64,000 nucleotides of DNA from an uncultured Alphaproteobacteria bacterium (GTDB lineage Bacteria; Pseudomonadota; Alphaproteobacteria; Caulobacterales; Hyphomonadaceae), in contig CAIMMO010000138.1 of the NCBI GenBank assembly GCA_903842595.1, forward strand, positions 41,404 through 105,403, read 5' to 3'. The notes beneath the pieces are model-generated. The model saw only the letters and a program-made list of their open reading frames with translations. It searched no databases and had not been told where the DNA came from. The position numbers and the translations under genes are program-made. Below, in pieces: positions 36,905 to 45,967 of this stretch (position 1 is the first letter of the stretch; every line of letters starts with the position of its first letter).

Positions 36905-38899
36905 ATGGCCGACGAACTGCCCCTTTCAGCCGAATTCCCGCGCGCAGACGAGGCGCAGTGGCAGGCGCTGGCCCAGAAGGCGCTCGACGGCGCACCCTTG
37001 TCCAGGATCACGACGAAGACTGAGCACGGGGTCCCCGTGAAGCCTCTATATCGCGCACCCGACTGGGCGAACGACCCATCGGGACTACCGGGCGTCGCGC
37101 CCTTTGTCCGCGGGGCCAGCGCCACCAAGGACGTCTATCTCCCTTGGGACATTCGCCAGGTTGTCTCCCATCCCGATCCGGCGATCGCGGCCGATCAAGT
37201 CATGGAAGCCCTCGAAGGCGGCTGCTCCTCCGTCGAACTCCGCGTCGATGCCGCGGGCGAACATGGCGTGGTCGCCCGCTCCGCCTTGGACGTGCAGAAC
37301 ATCCTGCGTTTTGTACGGCTCGACCTTGCTACCGTGGCGCTCGAAGCCGCAGGCGCCTCCACGGCGCAAGGCATTGAACTGGCAGCGCTCCTCGCGGCCT
37401 CGCATGTCACGCGGCCTACCTCATCTGCGCAGATCGCCTTCAACGTCGACCCCATAGGCGCCCTCGCCCGTACCGGCGCGCTGCCGGGTCGCGGTGATGA
37501 CGAACTGGAGCAAGCCGCGCGCTTCGCGCGCGACGCAGCCGCAGAATTTTCGCTCGCAACCACTATCCGCGCCGACTCACGACCCGTGCACGAATCGGGC
37601 GGAACCGAAGTGCAGGAACTCGCCTTTCTTATCGCTGCGGGAGCCGATTACGTTCGCGCGCTGATGACGGCGGGTATGGGCGCCGAGGCTGCTTGCCGCC
37701 AGATCCTTTTCACTGCCAGCGTCGGCGCTGACTACCAGGTTGAGATGTCGAAGCTCCGCGCCGCCCGCCGCATGTGGTCACGTGTCGCCACAGCATTCGG
37801 CGCATCGGGCGCGATGAAGCTGCAGGCCGTATCCTCACGCCGTATGCTCACCCGCCGCGATCCCTGGGTGAACATCCTGCGCAACACCGCCGCCTGTTTC
37901 GCCGCTGGTGTCGGCGGCGCCGACATCGTCACTATCCGCAATTTCACCGATGCGATGGGCCCTCCTGGCAAGCTCGCTCGCCGCCTTGCCCGCAACACGC
38001 AGATCATAGCGCAGGAAGAATCCAGCCTCGGCCGCGTCATCGATCCGCCGGGCGGCGCCTGGGCCATCGAGAAGCTGGGCGAGGATCTGTCCAGCGCCGC
38101 CTGGGAACTATTCCAGCAGGTCGAGCGCGAAGGTGGTTTGCTCAAAGCGCTGCAGCTTGGTGTCTTTCAGGCCGGCGTCGCGGATGCCCGCGCGGCGCGC
38201 TTCAAGGCGGCGGCGAAACGGAAGGAGCCGATCACCGGGGTCACGGATTTCCCCCTGCTGCAGGAAGAAGTTCCGAGCATTGAGGCGGTCAACCTGCCGG
38301 CGATCGTCCGTCGCGCCGCGGAAGCCTCCGGCCGCGCGCCTGCCAACCGAACATGGGCGGCGCTTCGCCTCGCTGCTATCGACAAGGCGACCCTGGCTGA
38401 CCTGTCGCGCACGACCAAGGAAGACGGCGCAGAGGCCGACCCGTTCTGGCCAATCCGGCTTGCCGAACCCTTCGAGCGCCTGCGGGATCTTGCGGATCAA
38501 CGCGCCATAGCCGGCCGTCCGCCGCGCATCGCGCTGGCAGCGATTGGTCCACTGGCTGAGCACGCAGCACGCGTGCAGTTCGCACAGAACTTCTTCGCCG
38601 CTGGCGGTATCGACGCAGCGCCGCTGACCGGAGATATCGCTGCCCTTGCGCAAGGCTTCAAACAGTCCGGCGTGTCGATGGCCTGCCTTTGCGGATCTGA
38701 CAAGCGTTACACCGAAGAGGGGGTCGCGGCCGCGAAGGCCCTGAGAGCCGCTGGCGTCTCGCGCCTGTATCTTGCCGGCAAGCCCGGTGATCGTGAACAG
38801 GAACTGCGCGAGGCGGGGGTCGACGAATTCATCCATCTCGGCGTCGACGTGCTGGCGAGTCTCGAACTTGCGCACGCCGAACTGGGACTGATGCGATAG
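36905..38899 (+). CDS. mutA: Methylmalonyl-CoA mutase small (beta) subunit
   Basis: 664 residues. The N-terminal mutase barrel-like region (PLYRAPDW...PGVAPFVRGA, RRDPWVNILRNTAACFAAGVGGAD, RLARNTQIIAQEESSLGRVIDPPGGAWAIE) aligns to the large subunit, but the C-terminal cobalamin domain lacks the DxHxxG motif, as expected for the non-catalytic subunit. It pairs with the large subunit encoded at 42842. In most relatives the two genes are adjacent; here 4 kb separates them. Confidence 0.93.
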   Translation: MADELPLSAEFPRADEAQWQALAQKALDGAPLSRITTKTEHGVPVKPLYRAPDWANDPSGLPGVAPFVRGASATKDVYLPWDIRQVVSHPDPAIAADQVMEALEGGCSSVELRVDAAGEHGVVARSALDVQNILRFVRLDLATVALEAAGASTAQGIELAALLAASHVTRPTSSAQIAFNVDPIGALARTGALPGRGDDELEQAARFARDAAAEFSLATTIRADSRPVHESGGTEVQELAFLIAAGADYVRALMTAGMGAEAACRQILFTASVGADYQVEMSKLRAARRMWSRVATAFGASGAMKLQAVSSRRMLTRRDPWVNILRNTAACFAAGVGGADIVTIRNFTDAMGPPGKLARRLARNTQIIAQEESSLGRVIDPPGGAWAIEKLGEDLSSAAWELFQQVEREGGLLKALQLGVFQAGVADARAARFKAAAKRKEPITGVTDFPLLQEEVPSIEAVNLPAIVRRAAEASGRAPANRTWAALRLAAIDKATLADLSRTTKEDGAEADPFWPIRLAEPFERLRDLADQRAIAGRPPRIALAAIGPLAEHAARVQFAQNFFAAGGIDAAPLTGDIAALAQGFKQSGVSMACLCGSDKRYTEEGVAAAKALRAAGVSRLYLAGKPGDREQELREAGVDEFIHLGVDVLASLELAHAELGLMR

Positions 38900-38969
38900 C
38901 CTCGCGCCGGGACAGGGCGCTGGCGCTACCCGGCCTATCTGCGAGATAGGCAAAACGCGGATATGGTGC

Positions 38970-40213
38970 ATGCGCCTGCTTGCCCTTCTAGGTTTCGCAG
39001 GTCTCCTCGCGGCTTGCGGTGGTGCTACGCCGACCTCCGCAGTCGAACAGCCTCCGGGCAACAACGCATTCCCCGCCCGCGGCGCCGCAGTTGCCCAGGG
39101 CGAGCCCAACAAGACCGACGCCGTCCCAGCTTTCCCGGAACAGATCCGCGCGCTTGAGTCGAAATCCGGCGTAACCCTCGAAGTCGAGACGATCGCAGAT
39201 GGCATCGCTAATCCGTGGGGGGCGCCATACTTCCCGATGACGGTGCGATCATTGTAACCTCAAACGCGGGCAAGCTGTGGCTCGTCGCCCCTGGCAAGCC
39301 AAAGACCGAAGTTACTGGCGTGCCCCGTGTCGACACCCGCGATCTGGGCGGTCTGCTCGATGTTTCGGTCGGCCCTGATTTAATGACCGCCCGCACAGGC
39401 TATTTCTCGTTTTCCGAAGACCGCGGCGGCGGCAAGAACCGAAAAAGCCTGGCGATGGCGAGGCTCTCTTCCGACCGCAGCAAGCTTGAGAACGGTTCCA
39501 CCATCTTCAGGTAGGTCGCAGCCTGGGCGTCCACCGCGCACTATGGCTCCAACATCGAGTGGGGCTCCTCCGGTACCATCTACCTCACGCTGGCCGAACG
39601 CTACGAACCTGAAACACGCCAGCTGGCGCAGGATCTCGACGCGCATATCGGCAAGGTCGTGAAGCTGAAGCCCGATGGCTCGCCCGCCGACGGTAATCCC
39701 TTCATCGGCCAGGCTAACTCGAAGCCCAAAATCTGGAGCTAAGGCCACCGCAACGTACAGGGCGCCGCGATCAATCCCGCCACTGGCAAGCTCTGGACAA
39801 TCGAGCATGGCCCGCGCGACGGCGACGAGATCAACATCCAAGAAGACGGCAAAAATTATGGCTGGCCCCTGATCACCTACGGCATCGACTACGCGGGCGA
39901 CCCCATTGGCGAAGGCATCACAGCACAAGAAGGAGTGGAGCAACCGATCTATTACTGGGACCCGGTTATCGCGCCCGGCGACATGATCCTCTACACGGGC
40001 AATCTCTTCCCGTGTAAAGGCGACCTGATCATCGCCGCGCTTGGCACAACCCAACTCGTACGTCTCGACATCGAGGACGACCGTGTCATTGGCGAAGAGC
40101 GTCTCATGAGCGACCAGGGCCGAATCCGGGATGTTACCCAGGCGCCAGACGGCGCGCTCTATGTGCTGGTCCACGATGGCGGGAAAGTGCTTCGAGTCAC
40201 GCGGCAGAGCTGA
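38970..40213 (+). pseudogene. PQQ-type sugar dehydrogenase (glucose/sorbosone family), broken
   Basis: Starts as a lipoprotein (LLAACGG lipobox). Residues up to IADGIANPWG read in the first frame; a one-base deletion in the G-run near 39218-39223 (seven G expected, six present) shifts the frame to the one that continues AILPDDGAIIVTSNAGKLW. Then there is TAG at 39512-39514 after NGSTIFR (Gln expected) and TAA at 39740-39742 in IWSxGHRNVQG (Tyr expected). The frame then runs to 40213 through [26 protein letters not shown] and [19 protein letters not shown]. So at least three lesions. The intact family member is a periplasmic PQQ-dependent dehydrogenase. Confidence 0.85.
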
Positions 40214-41365
40214 TCAGCGATTGCGAGAGGTCGCGCGTTCGCAGTTCTGGTACTTGAACGTGTCACTCACCGCCGTCGGCGCGCCACACAGGCCATAGCT
40301 CGACGCGTTGTCCGGAAAGTGCTCCATCGGCGCCAACACAGTAGTCGGGACCCAGCCCCTCAACGGAGCGGCGGTGCGTGATGCACCGCCTTCCTGTGTA
40401 ACCACCTTGGTCCACGCGCCAGACGTTTCAAGCCGCCGCACATTCCTGTCCTTGATCAACGTCGCCAGCGACGCAGCCCCAGGAGTGAGATCTTGCACCA
40501 GCTCCGTGTTGGCGCGCAGGAACGCTCGCGCCTCGAACGCCGCTTGCGTCGGGGAAACCCCATGTGATGCAGGGGTCGATCCCGCCGCACTCCACTGGCC
40601 GATATAGCCGCGGGACGCGGGGTTCGCGATGTTGGTGTCGATCCCGTAGCCGACTTCAGGCGGGGTCACGTCCAGCGCATTCTGGAACATCGTCCACTGG
40701 CCGTCGTTGTAGAACGCCTGCGTGCCGGAATGCCCGGTTGATCCTGACAGCCAGAAGTACTGCGCCAGTCCCTTCTCGCGGATCGCATTGCAGATGCATC
40801 CGTTGGAATAGATGCCGATGGCGATGCCCGAACCTTCGAACGCACGCTTAACGTCCTCGAAGTACTTGATGATCGGATCGCGCATGACCTGATAGGGCCA
40901 GTCCGCGTCAACGCCGAAATAGATGGCCGACCCCTCCGGCTGCCCGGCCGCCTCCGCCTGGCGCAACGCCTGCTCGGCGTCCTCCTTGCCCCAGTTGTTC
41001 TCGAACGTCCGGAAGCAATGATTGAAATGCTGGAAAACGCTGCCGATCGAGAGCCCCTCGCCAAGGATGATCCGCGCCTCTTCCGGCTGCAGGTCCTTCC
41101 CCGCCAGGCTCGGCGGGATATGGGAATAATAACGGAACACCGTCTTCACGCCCTGATTTCGGAGCGCTCGCACCTTCGTCACGTCGAGCCGCGCCGCTGT
41201 ATCGGCGATCAGCGGAAATGCTGATCCGGCGACGGGGACTGGCGAGTGTGTGGAAGGAACTGTCGGCGCGGGTGTCGGTGGCGCCGAAGGTTTAGCGGTC
41301 GAGCAGCCCGCAATTGCAAGCGCCGCACCGGAGGTGAGAAGAAAGTGACGGCGCGACCAGACCAT
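40214..41365 (-). CDS. DUF1906 glycoside-hydrolase-like lipoprotein, Tat-type signal
   Basis: 383 residues. The N-terminus SRRHFLLTSGAALAIAGC combines a twin-Arg motif and a lipobox; a Pro/Ser/Thr linker follows. The DUF1906 (Rv2525c-like, TIM-barrel) domain covers about residues 50-275 (VKTVFRYYSHIPPSLAGKDL, AIYFGVDADWP, VGYGIDTNIANP, QWTMFQN). A C-terminal region (about 280-383) with RGWVPTTVL resembles an SH3-like cell-wall-binding part. Relatives are linked to lysozyme-type hydrolysis, activity not shown for this type. ATG preceded by GGAGG. Confidence 0.82.
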   Translation of the reverse strand: MVWSRRHFLLTSGAALAIAGCSTAKPSAPPTPAPTVPSTHSPVPVAGSAFPLIADTAARLDVTKVRALRNQGVKTVFRYYSHIPPSLAGKDLQPEEARIILGEGLSIGSVFQHFNHCFRTFENNWGKEDAEQALRQAEAAGQPEGSAIYFGVDADWPYQVMRDPIIKYFEDVKRAFEGSGIAIGIYSNGCICNAIREKGLAQYFWLSGSTGHSGTQAFYNDGQWTMFQNALDVTPPEVGYGIDTNIANPASRGYIGQWSAAGSTPASHGVSPTQAAFEARAFLRANTELVQDLTPGAASLATLIKDRNVRRLETSGAWTKVVTQEGGASRTAAPLRGWVPTTVLAPMEHFPDNASSYGLCGAPTAVSDTFKYQNCERATSRNR

Positions 41366-41399
41366 CTCAAACCTCCGCTTCGCCGCAGCGACTTACCCG

Positions 41400-42200
41400 T
41401 TACTTTGCTCTCAACGGCGCATATCCGAGGTGCATGCCAGCATCGATAATCATGAACTCGCCGGTTACATGCCGGCTCTCTGGTCCAGCGAAGAACAGGA
41501 TCGACTCGGCGATGTCTTCCGGCATCGAAGCAACTCTCAGCGGCACGGTCTTCGCGACATTCTCCGCCGTCTGCGATTCGACATCGTTACCCTGATACTT
41601 GGTGAACCACCCGGACCCGATATAGCCCGGGCAAACCGCATTTACGCGGATGTTGGGCGCCAGCGCCCGCGCGAGGCTCAATGTCATCGTGTTCAGCGCG
41701 CCTTTGGTCGAGGCGTAGGCGATAGACGATCCGATGCCCGTCACGCCAGCGATCGACGAGACGTTCACCACCGATCCCTTGCCGCTCGCGGCCAGATGTG
41801 GCTGCGCAGCCCGCGTCATCTGGTATACAGCGACGACATTGACCCGGTAGAGCTTCAGGAAGTCGTCGGCATCAAGCGCATCGAGATCCGTGTGCTTCGC
41901 GAACTTTGTGATGCCCGCATTGTTCACAAGCACATCGACGCCGCCGAACTTTTCAACTGCCGCCGCCACCAGCGCCCTGCAGTCCGCGTCCTCGCCGACA
42001 TTGGCCTTCACTGCGAACGCGTCGACGCCCAGCGCCTTGCACTGCGTCACCACATCGCTCGCGGCGTCTACGCTCGAATTGTAGTTGATGCAGACATTCA
42101 CACCGCGCCGCGCCAGCCCCAGCGCCGTCGCAGCGCCCAGCCCCGTGCCGCCACCCGTCACGATGGCGCGCTTGCCCTGCATCGAATTGACGTCGGCCAT
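41400..42200 (-). CDS. SDR-family oxidoreductase
   Basis: 266 residues from ATG 42200 (GGGAG upstream). TGGGTGLG cofactor loop, NNAG at about 87, catalytic Ser in NVSSIAG and Tyr-x3-Lys in YASTK, and MIIDAGMHLG at the end. Similar to 3-oxoacyl-ACP reductases/sugar dehydrogenases. Lies in the segment between mutA and mutB. Confidence 0.9.
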   Translation of the reverse strand: MADVNSMQGKRAIVTGGGTGLGAATALGLARRGVNVCINYNSSVDAASDVVTQCKALGVDAFAVKANVGEDADCRALVAAAVEKFGGVDVLVNNAGITKFAKHTDLDALDADDFLKLYRVNVVAVYQMTRAAQPHLAASGKGSVVNVSSIAGVTGIGSSIAYASTKGALNTMTLSLARALAPNIRVNAVCPGYIGSGWFTKYQGNDVESQTAENVAKTVPLRVASMPEDIAESILFFAGPESRHVTGEFMIIDAGMHLGYAPLRAK

Positions 42201-42245
42201 CTCTCGCTCCCTTGTCTCTGTGACCGGCATAGCAAGGCCCGGTCC

Positions 42246-42281
42246 AAAAACAAAACAGCCGGCGAGGTCATCACCGGCTGT
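42246..42281 (-). terminator. Rho-independent terminator after the EF-hand gene
   Basis: On the minus strand, ACAGCCGG / CCGGCTGT (8-bp arms, 11-base loop) followed by GTTTTGTTTTTGG. It lies 24 bp after the stop of the small EF-hand gene (42305). Confidence 0.8.
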
Positions 42282-42304
42282 CCTGCGCCTAAAGCTTGAA
42301 GGCC

Positions 42305-42607
42305 TTACTGGCCGCCGCCGCCCGCTGGCCCCATGCGGAGGGCGAGGAACTGTTCCCTGGTAACAAAGCCATCGCCGTCGGCATCAACACGGCTGGACCA
42401 GATCTGGTCCGCCATCGCCTGAGCGCGCTCTGGAAGGCTGGAGACAAACTCGGCCTTGTCCAGCTTGCCGTCCTTGTTCGCGTCAGCCGCAACAAAGCGC
42501 GCCTCGCGCTGTTCCGGTGTCGGGGGCGTGCCGCCGGGCTGCGCCATCGCGCTGCCTGCCGCCAAAACCGCTACCAGCGTGGCAGCAGCAAATGTCATGA
42601 ATCTCAT
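42305..42607 (-). CDS. Secreted small EF-hand protein
   Basis: 100 residues; ATG 42607 chosen because GGAGAG lies nine bases upstream (two in-frame upstream ATGs lack this). Signal peptide ends near AMAQP. Two EF-hand loops, DANKDGKLDKAEF and DADGDGFVTREQF, with complete ligands. Ends in a Gly-rich tail. Like the larger protein at 607-1191 it has a QP-rich N-terminus after the cut and should be a periplasmic cation-binding protein. Confidence 0.82.
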   Translation of the reverse strand: MRFMTFAAATLVAVLAAGSAMAQPGGTPPTPEQREARFVAADANKDGKLDKAEFVSSLPERAQAMADQIWSSRVDADGDGFVTREQFLALRMGPAGGGGQ

Positions 42608-42765
42608 GAAGTGTCTCTCCATTGCCCTTTCGGGTGTTTGTTTCCCGTGATCGCCCTGCAAGCTAGCCAATCGCAACCTTCAACGGCAGCTCGGCAGGCC
42701 TCCGTCGCAGCGCGCGGGTTCGTGAACTTTGTAATGAGCTGTGCCGGGTGAACGCTGGCTGAATG

Positions 42766-42781
42766 CTTCGCACGTGCGAAG
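42766..42781. promoter_or_regulatory. Perfect 16-bp palindrome before mutB
   Basis: CTTCGCACGTGCGAAG reads the same on both strands and ends 60 bp before the mutB start. A plausible operator of a dimeric repressor or activator; no matching full copy is seen before mutA. Confidence 0.5.
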
Positions 42782-42841
42782 GCTTCATGGCTGATGATCG
42801 TGGTGCTAGGAAACAAGCCGAGTCCCGAGCCCGGAGCGTAT

Positions 42842-45037
42842 ATGGCCCTGTCTTTCCCCGATTTCACCCAACTGCCGCTCGGCGACCTTAAGCCCCGCGC
42901 CGACCTTGGCGAATGGTCGAGACTGGCCGGCGCTGCCGGTACGAAGCTGTGGGAAACCCCCGAGGGTATTCCGGTGAAGTCGATGCACACCGCCGCCGAT
43001 ACGGCCGGCCTCGATTTCCTCGACGATTTCCCCGGCATCGCCCCCTTTGGCCGCGGCCCCTATCCGACCATGTACACCAACCAGCCCTGGACGATCCGCC
43101 AGTACGCCGGGTTCTCAACCGCCGAGGATTCCAACGCCTTCTACCGTCGCAACCTCGCCGCCGGTCAAAAGGGCCTCTCGGTCGCCTTCGATCTTGCCAC
43201 CCACCGCGGCTACGACTCGGATCACCCGCGCGTGACAGGCGATGTCGGCATGGCCGGCGTCGCGATCGACTCCATCTACGACATGCGAACGCTCTTTGCC
43301 GGCATACCGCTCGACCAGATGTCCGTGTCGATGACCATGAACGGTGCCGTGCTCCCGGTGCTCTCGCTCTACATCGTCGCCGCCGAGGAACAGGGCGTGC
43401 CGCCGGAAAAGCTCTCCGGCACGATCCAGAACGACATCCTCAAGGAATTCATGGTGCGGAACACCTACATCTATCCGCCCCGCCCCTCGATGCGGATCAT
43501 CTCCGACATCTTCGCCTACACCTCGCAGAAAATGCCGAAATACAATTCGATCTCGATCTCCGGCTACCACATGCAGGAAGCGGGAGCGACGGCGGACCTC
43601 GAACTTGCCTACACCCTCGCCGACGGCGTCGAATACATCCGATCCGGCATCGCCGCAGGTCTCGATGTCGACAGGTTCGCACCCCGCCTGTCCTTCTTCT
43701 GGGCGATCGGCATGAACTACTTCATGGAGGTCGCAAAGATGCGCGCCGCGCGCCTGCTCTGGGCGAAGCTAGTGAAACAGTTCGACCCGAAGAGCGACAA
43801 GTCGCTCTCCCTGCGCACACATTCGCAGACCTCTGGCTGGTCGCTGACCGCACAAGACGTCTACAACAACGCGATCCGCACCTGCTTCGAGGCGATGGCG
43901 GCCGCGGGGGGGCAGACCCAGTCCCTACACACAAACTCATTCGACGAAGCGCTCGCGCTTCCCACCGATTTCTCCGCCCGCATCAGCCGCAACACGCAGA
44001 TCTTCCTGCAGCAAGAAGGCGGCGCATGCCGTACGATCGACCTATGGGGCGGCTCCTACTACGTCGAACGCCTCACCTACGACCTCGCCCGCAAGGCCTG
44101 GGCTCACATCCAGGAAGTGGAAGGCATGGGCGGCATGGCGAAGGCTATTGAAGAAGGCCTTCCCAAGCTACGAATCGAGGAGGCTGCCGCCAAGACGCAG
44201 GCCCGCATCGATAGCGGCGTTCAGACCATTGTCGGGGTCAACAAATTCCGCCTCAACGAGCCAGAAGACGTGCCGGTACTCAAAGTCGACAACGCCAAGG
44301 TCCGCAATCTTCAGCTCGACAAGCTGCACCGCCTCCGCAGCGAGCGCGACGAGACCGCTGTCGCTCAGGCTCTCGATGCAATCACCAAGGCTACGGAAAC
44401 CGGCGCCGGCAACTTGCTCGAACTCGGCGTAGCTGCGGCGCGCGCCAAGGCAACGGTCGGCGAGATCAGCTTGGCCATCGAGAAAGTCGTGGGCCGCCAT
44501 CAGGCCGTCATCAAGTCTATCCAGGGAGTCTACGCTCAGGGCATGTCCGCGCAATCTGGCAAGGTTGCGCACGCGCGCGGCATGGCGGACGCCTTCGAGA
44601 AGTCCGAAGGCCGCCGCCCACGTATCCTCATCGCGAAAATGGGCCAGGACGGTCACGATCGCGGCCAGAAAGTCGTCGCCTCCGGCTTCGCCGACCTCGG
44701 TTGGGACGTGGACATCGGCCCCCTCTTCCAGACCCCCGCGGAAGCTGCCCGACAGGCCGTCGAAAACGATGTCCACATTGTCGCCGCTTCATCGCTGGCA
44801 GCTGGCCACCTCACGCTGGTGCCCGAACTTCGCGCTGCTCTGAACAAGGAGGGCCGGGGTGACATCGCCGTCGTTGTCGGCGGCGTCGTGCCCCCACAGG
44901 ACTACGAAGCCCTCCACAGCGCCGGAGCCACCGCCATCTTCCCGCCCGGCACCGTCATCGCCGATGCAGCCGTCGAACTGCTCGGCAAGCTCAACGGCAA
45001 GTTGGGCCACAATTCGAAAAACGCTGCTGCAAGCTGA
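42842..45037 (+). CDS. mutB: Methylmalonyl-CoA mutase large (alpha) subunit
   Basis: 731 residues from ATG 42842 (GGAG upstream). It interconverts methylmalonyl-CoA and succinyl-CoA with adenosylcobalamin. Barrel motifs ([46 protein letters not shown]) and the B12 domain with Asp603-x-His605-x2-Gly (GQDGHDRG) are complete. Works with the small subunit at 36905. A VOC-family gene follows 11 bp downstream. Confidence 0.97.
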   Translation: MALSFPDFTQLPLGDLKPRADLGEWSRLAGAAGTKLWETPEGIPVKSMHTAADTAGLDFLDDFPGIAPFGRGPYPTMYTNQPWTIRQYAGFSTAEDSNAFYRRNLAAGQKGLSVAFDLATHRGYDSDHPRVTGDVGMAGVAIDSIYDMRTLFAGIPLDQMSVSMTMNGAVLPVLSLYIVAAEEQGVPPEKLSGTIQNDILKEFMVRNTYIYPPRPSMRIISDIFAYTSQKMPKYNSISISGYHMQEAGATADLELAYTLADGVEYIRSGIAAGLDVDRFAPRLSFFWAIGMNYFMEVAKMRAARLLWAKLVKQFDPKSDKSLSLRTHSQTSGWSLTAQDVYNNAIRTCFEAMAAAGGQTQSLHTNSFDEALALPTDFSARISRNTQIFLQQEGGACRTIDLWGGSYYVERLTYDLARKAWAHIQEVEGMGGMAKAIEEGLPKLRIEEAAAKTQARIDSGVQTIVGVNKFRLNEPEDVPVLKVDNAKVRNLQLDKLHRLRSERDETAVAQALDAITKATETGAGNLLELGVAAARAKATVGEISLAIEKVVGRHQAVIKSIQGVYAQGMSAQSGKVAHARGMADAFEKSEGRRPRILIAKMGQDGHDRGQKVVASGFADLGWDVDIGPLFQTPAEAARQAVENDVHIVAASSLAAGHLTLVPELRAALNKEGRGDIAVVVGGVVPPQDYEALHSAGATAIFPPGTVIADAAVELLGKLNGKLGHNSKNAAAS

Positions 45038-45048
45038 AGGACTTGGGG

Positions 45049-45429
45049 ATGGCCGCAATCCTAAAGGCCGTCCAGCCGGTCCTCGGCGCTCGCGACGTGG
45101 CCGCGACAGTCCATTGGTATGTCGAACGTCTGGGCTTCACCTGCAGGTTCGATGATGGCGGCGCACCCATCCGCTACGCCGGGATCAGCCGCGACGGCGT
45201 GGAACTCCACCTGCAGTGGCAAGATGATCGCTACTTCCCTCCCCCCGGAGATGACGCTCCCAGCTATCGCTTTCTCGTCGACGATCCCGACGCACTGCAT
45301 GCAGAATGCACCGGCCGACGAGGACTCAGCCTGACGGCTACCCTTCGCGACACCCCGTGGGGCACGCGTGAGTTCGGCATGTACGACCCCAACGGCCACG
45401 GGCTGCATTTCTACAAGCCACTTTCCTGA
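45049..45429 (+). CDS. VOC-family (glyoxalase/bleomycin-resistance fold) protein
   Basis: 126 residues; ATG 45049. One glyoxalase-like module pair (VQPVLGARDVAATVHWYVERLGFTCRFDD at the start and GTREFGMYDPNGHGLHFYK at the end). It follows mutB by 11 bp, so a methylmalonyl-CoA epimerase role comes to mind, but the sequence is not clearly that type; I only claim the VOC fold. Confidence 0.75.
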   Translation: MAAILKAVQPVLGARDVAATVHWYVERLGFTCRFDDGGAPIRYAGISRDGVELHLQWQDDRYFPPPGDDAPSYRFLVDDPDALHAECTGRRGLSLTATLRDTPWGTREFGMYDPNGHGLHFYKPLS

Positions 45430-45490
45430 ACAGTCGGCCTGCTGGATCAGGACGGAATTCAGGCTAGTTTATCCGCGACGGAGAACCGCC

Positions 45491-45967
45491 ATGAAACGCC
45501 TGATCGCCGCCATCACCCTGCTCGGCCTCGCCGCCTGCGCCAGCGCGCCGACACGCTATGGGCCCGCAGCCAACGCGAGCGAGATGGGCTATCGTGAACA
45601 ACGCCTCGAGCAGGAACGCTACCGCGTGTCCTTCCGCGGCAACCCGGATCTCAAGGGCCCGCAGGTTGAGGACATGGCCCTCCGCCACGCTGCCGAACTC
45701 ACGATCCAGAACGGCTACCAGTGGTTCAACGTCGTCAGTCGCTACACCGACCTTGCAGACGGCAGCTACAGCCCGACAGGCCCGACAATCGGCATCGGCG
45801 GATCAAGCGGCTCCTTCGGCTCCGGCATTGGCGTAGGCGTCGGGTTCAATTTTGGCGGCAATAGCCGGCAGTACGAGGCGACGCTTGAAATCCTGATGGG
45901 TCGAGGCGCCAAGCCGGCTGATCCCAGCACGTATGACGCGCAGCAGGTTCTCAACCGGCCGATGTAG
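45491..45967 (+). CDS. CC0125/CC1285-type lipoprotein
   Basis: 158 residues with lipobox GLAAC (Cys17). The pattern MGYREQRLEQERYRVSFRGN...LRHAAELTIQNGYQWFNVV is the hallmark of this Caulobacterales lipoprotein family, followed by a Gly/Ser-rich middle and a C-terminal strand. Function unknown. It overlaps the convergent decarboxylase gene by 17 bp. Confidence 0.8.
   Translation: MKRLIAAITLLGLAACASAPTRYGPAANASEMGYREQRLEQERYRVSFRGNPDLKGPQVEDMALRHAAELTIQNGYQWFNVVSRYTDLADGSYSPTGPTIGIGGSSGSFGSGIGVGVGFNFGGNSRQYEATLEILMGRGAKPADPSTYDAQQVLNRPM

Noticed and set aside
45049..45429. Methylmalonyl-CoA epimerase for the VOC gene after mutB
   Set aside because: Position is suggestive, but the sequence lacks a clear match to the epimerase; only the fold is claimed.
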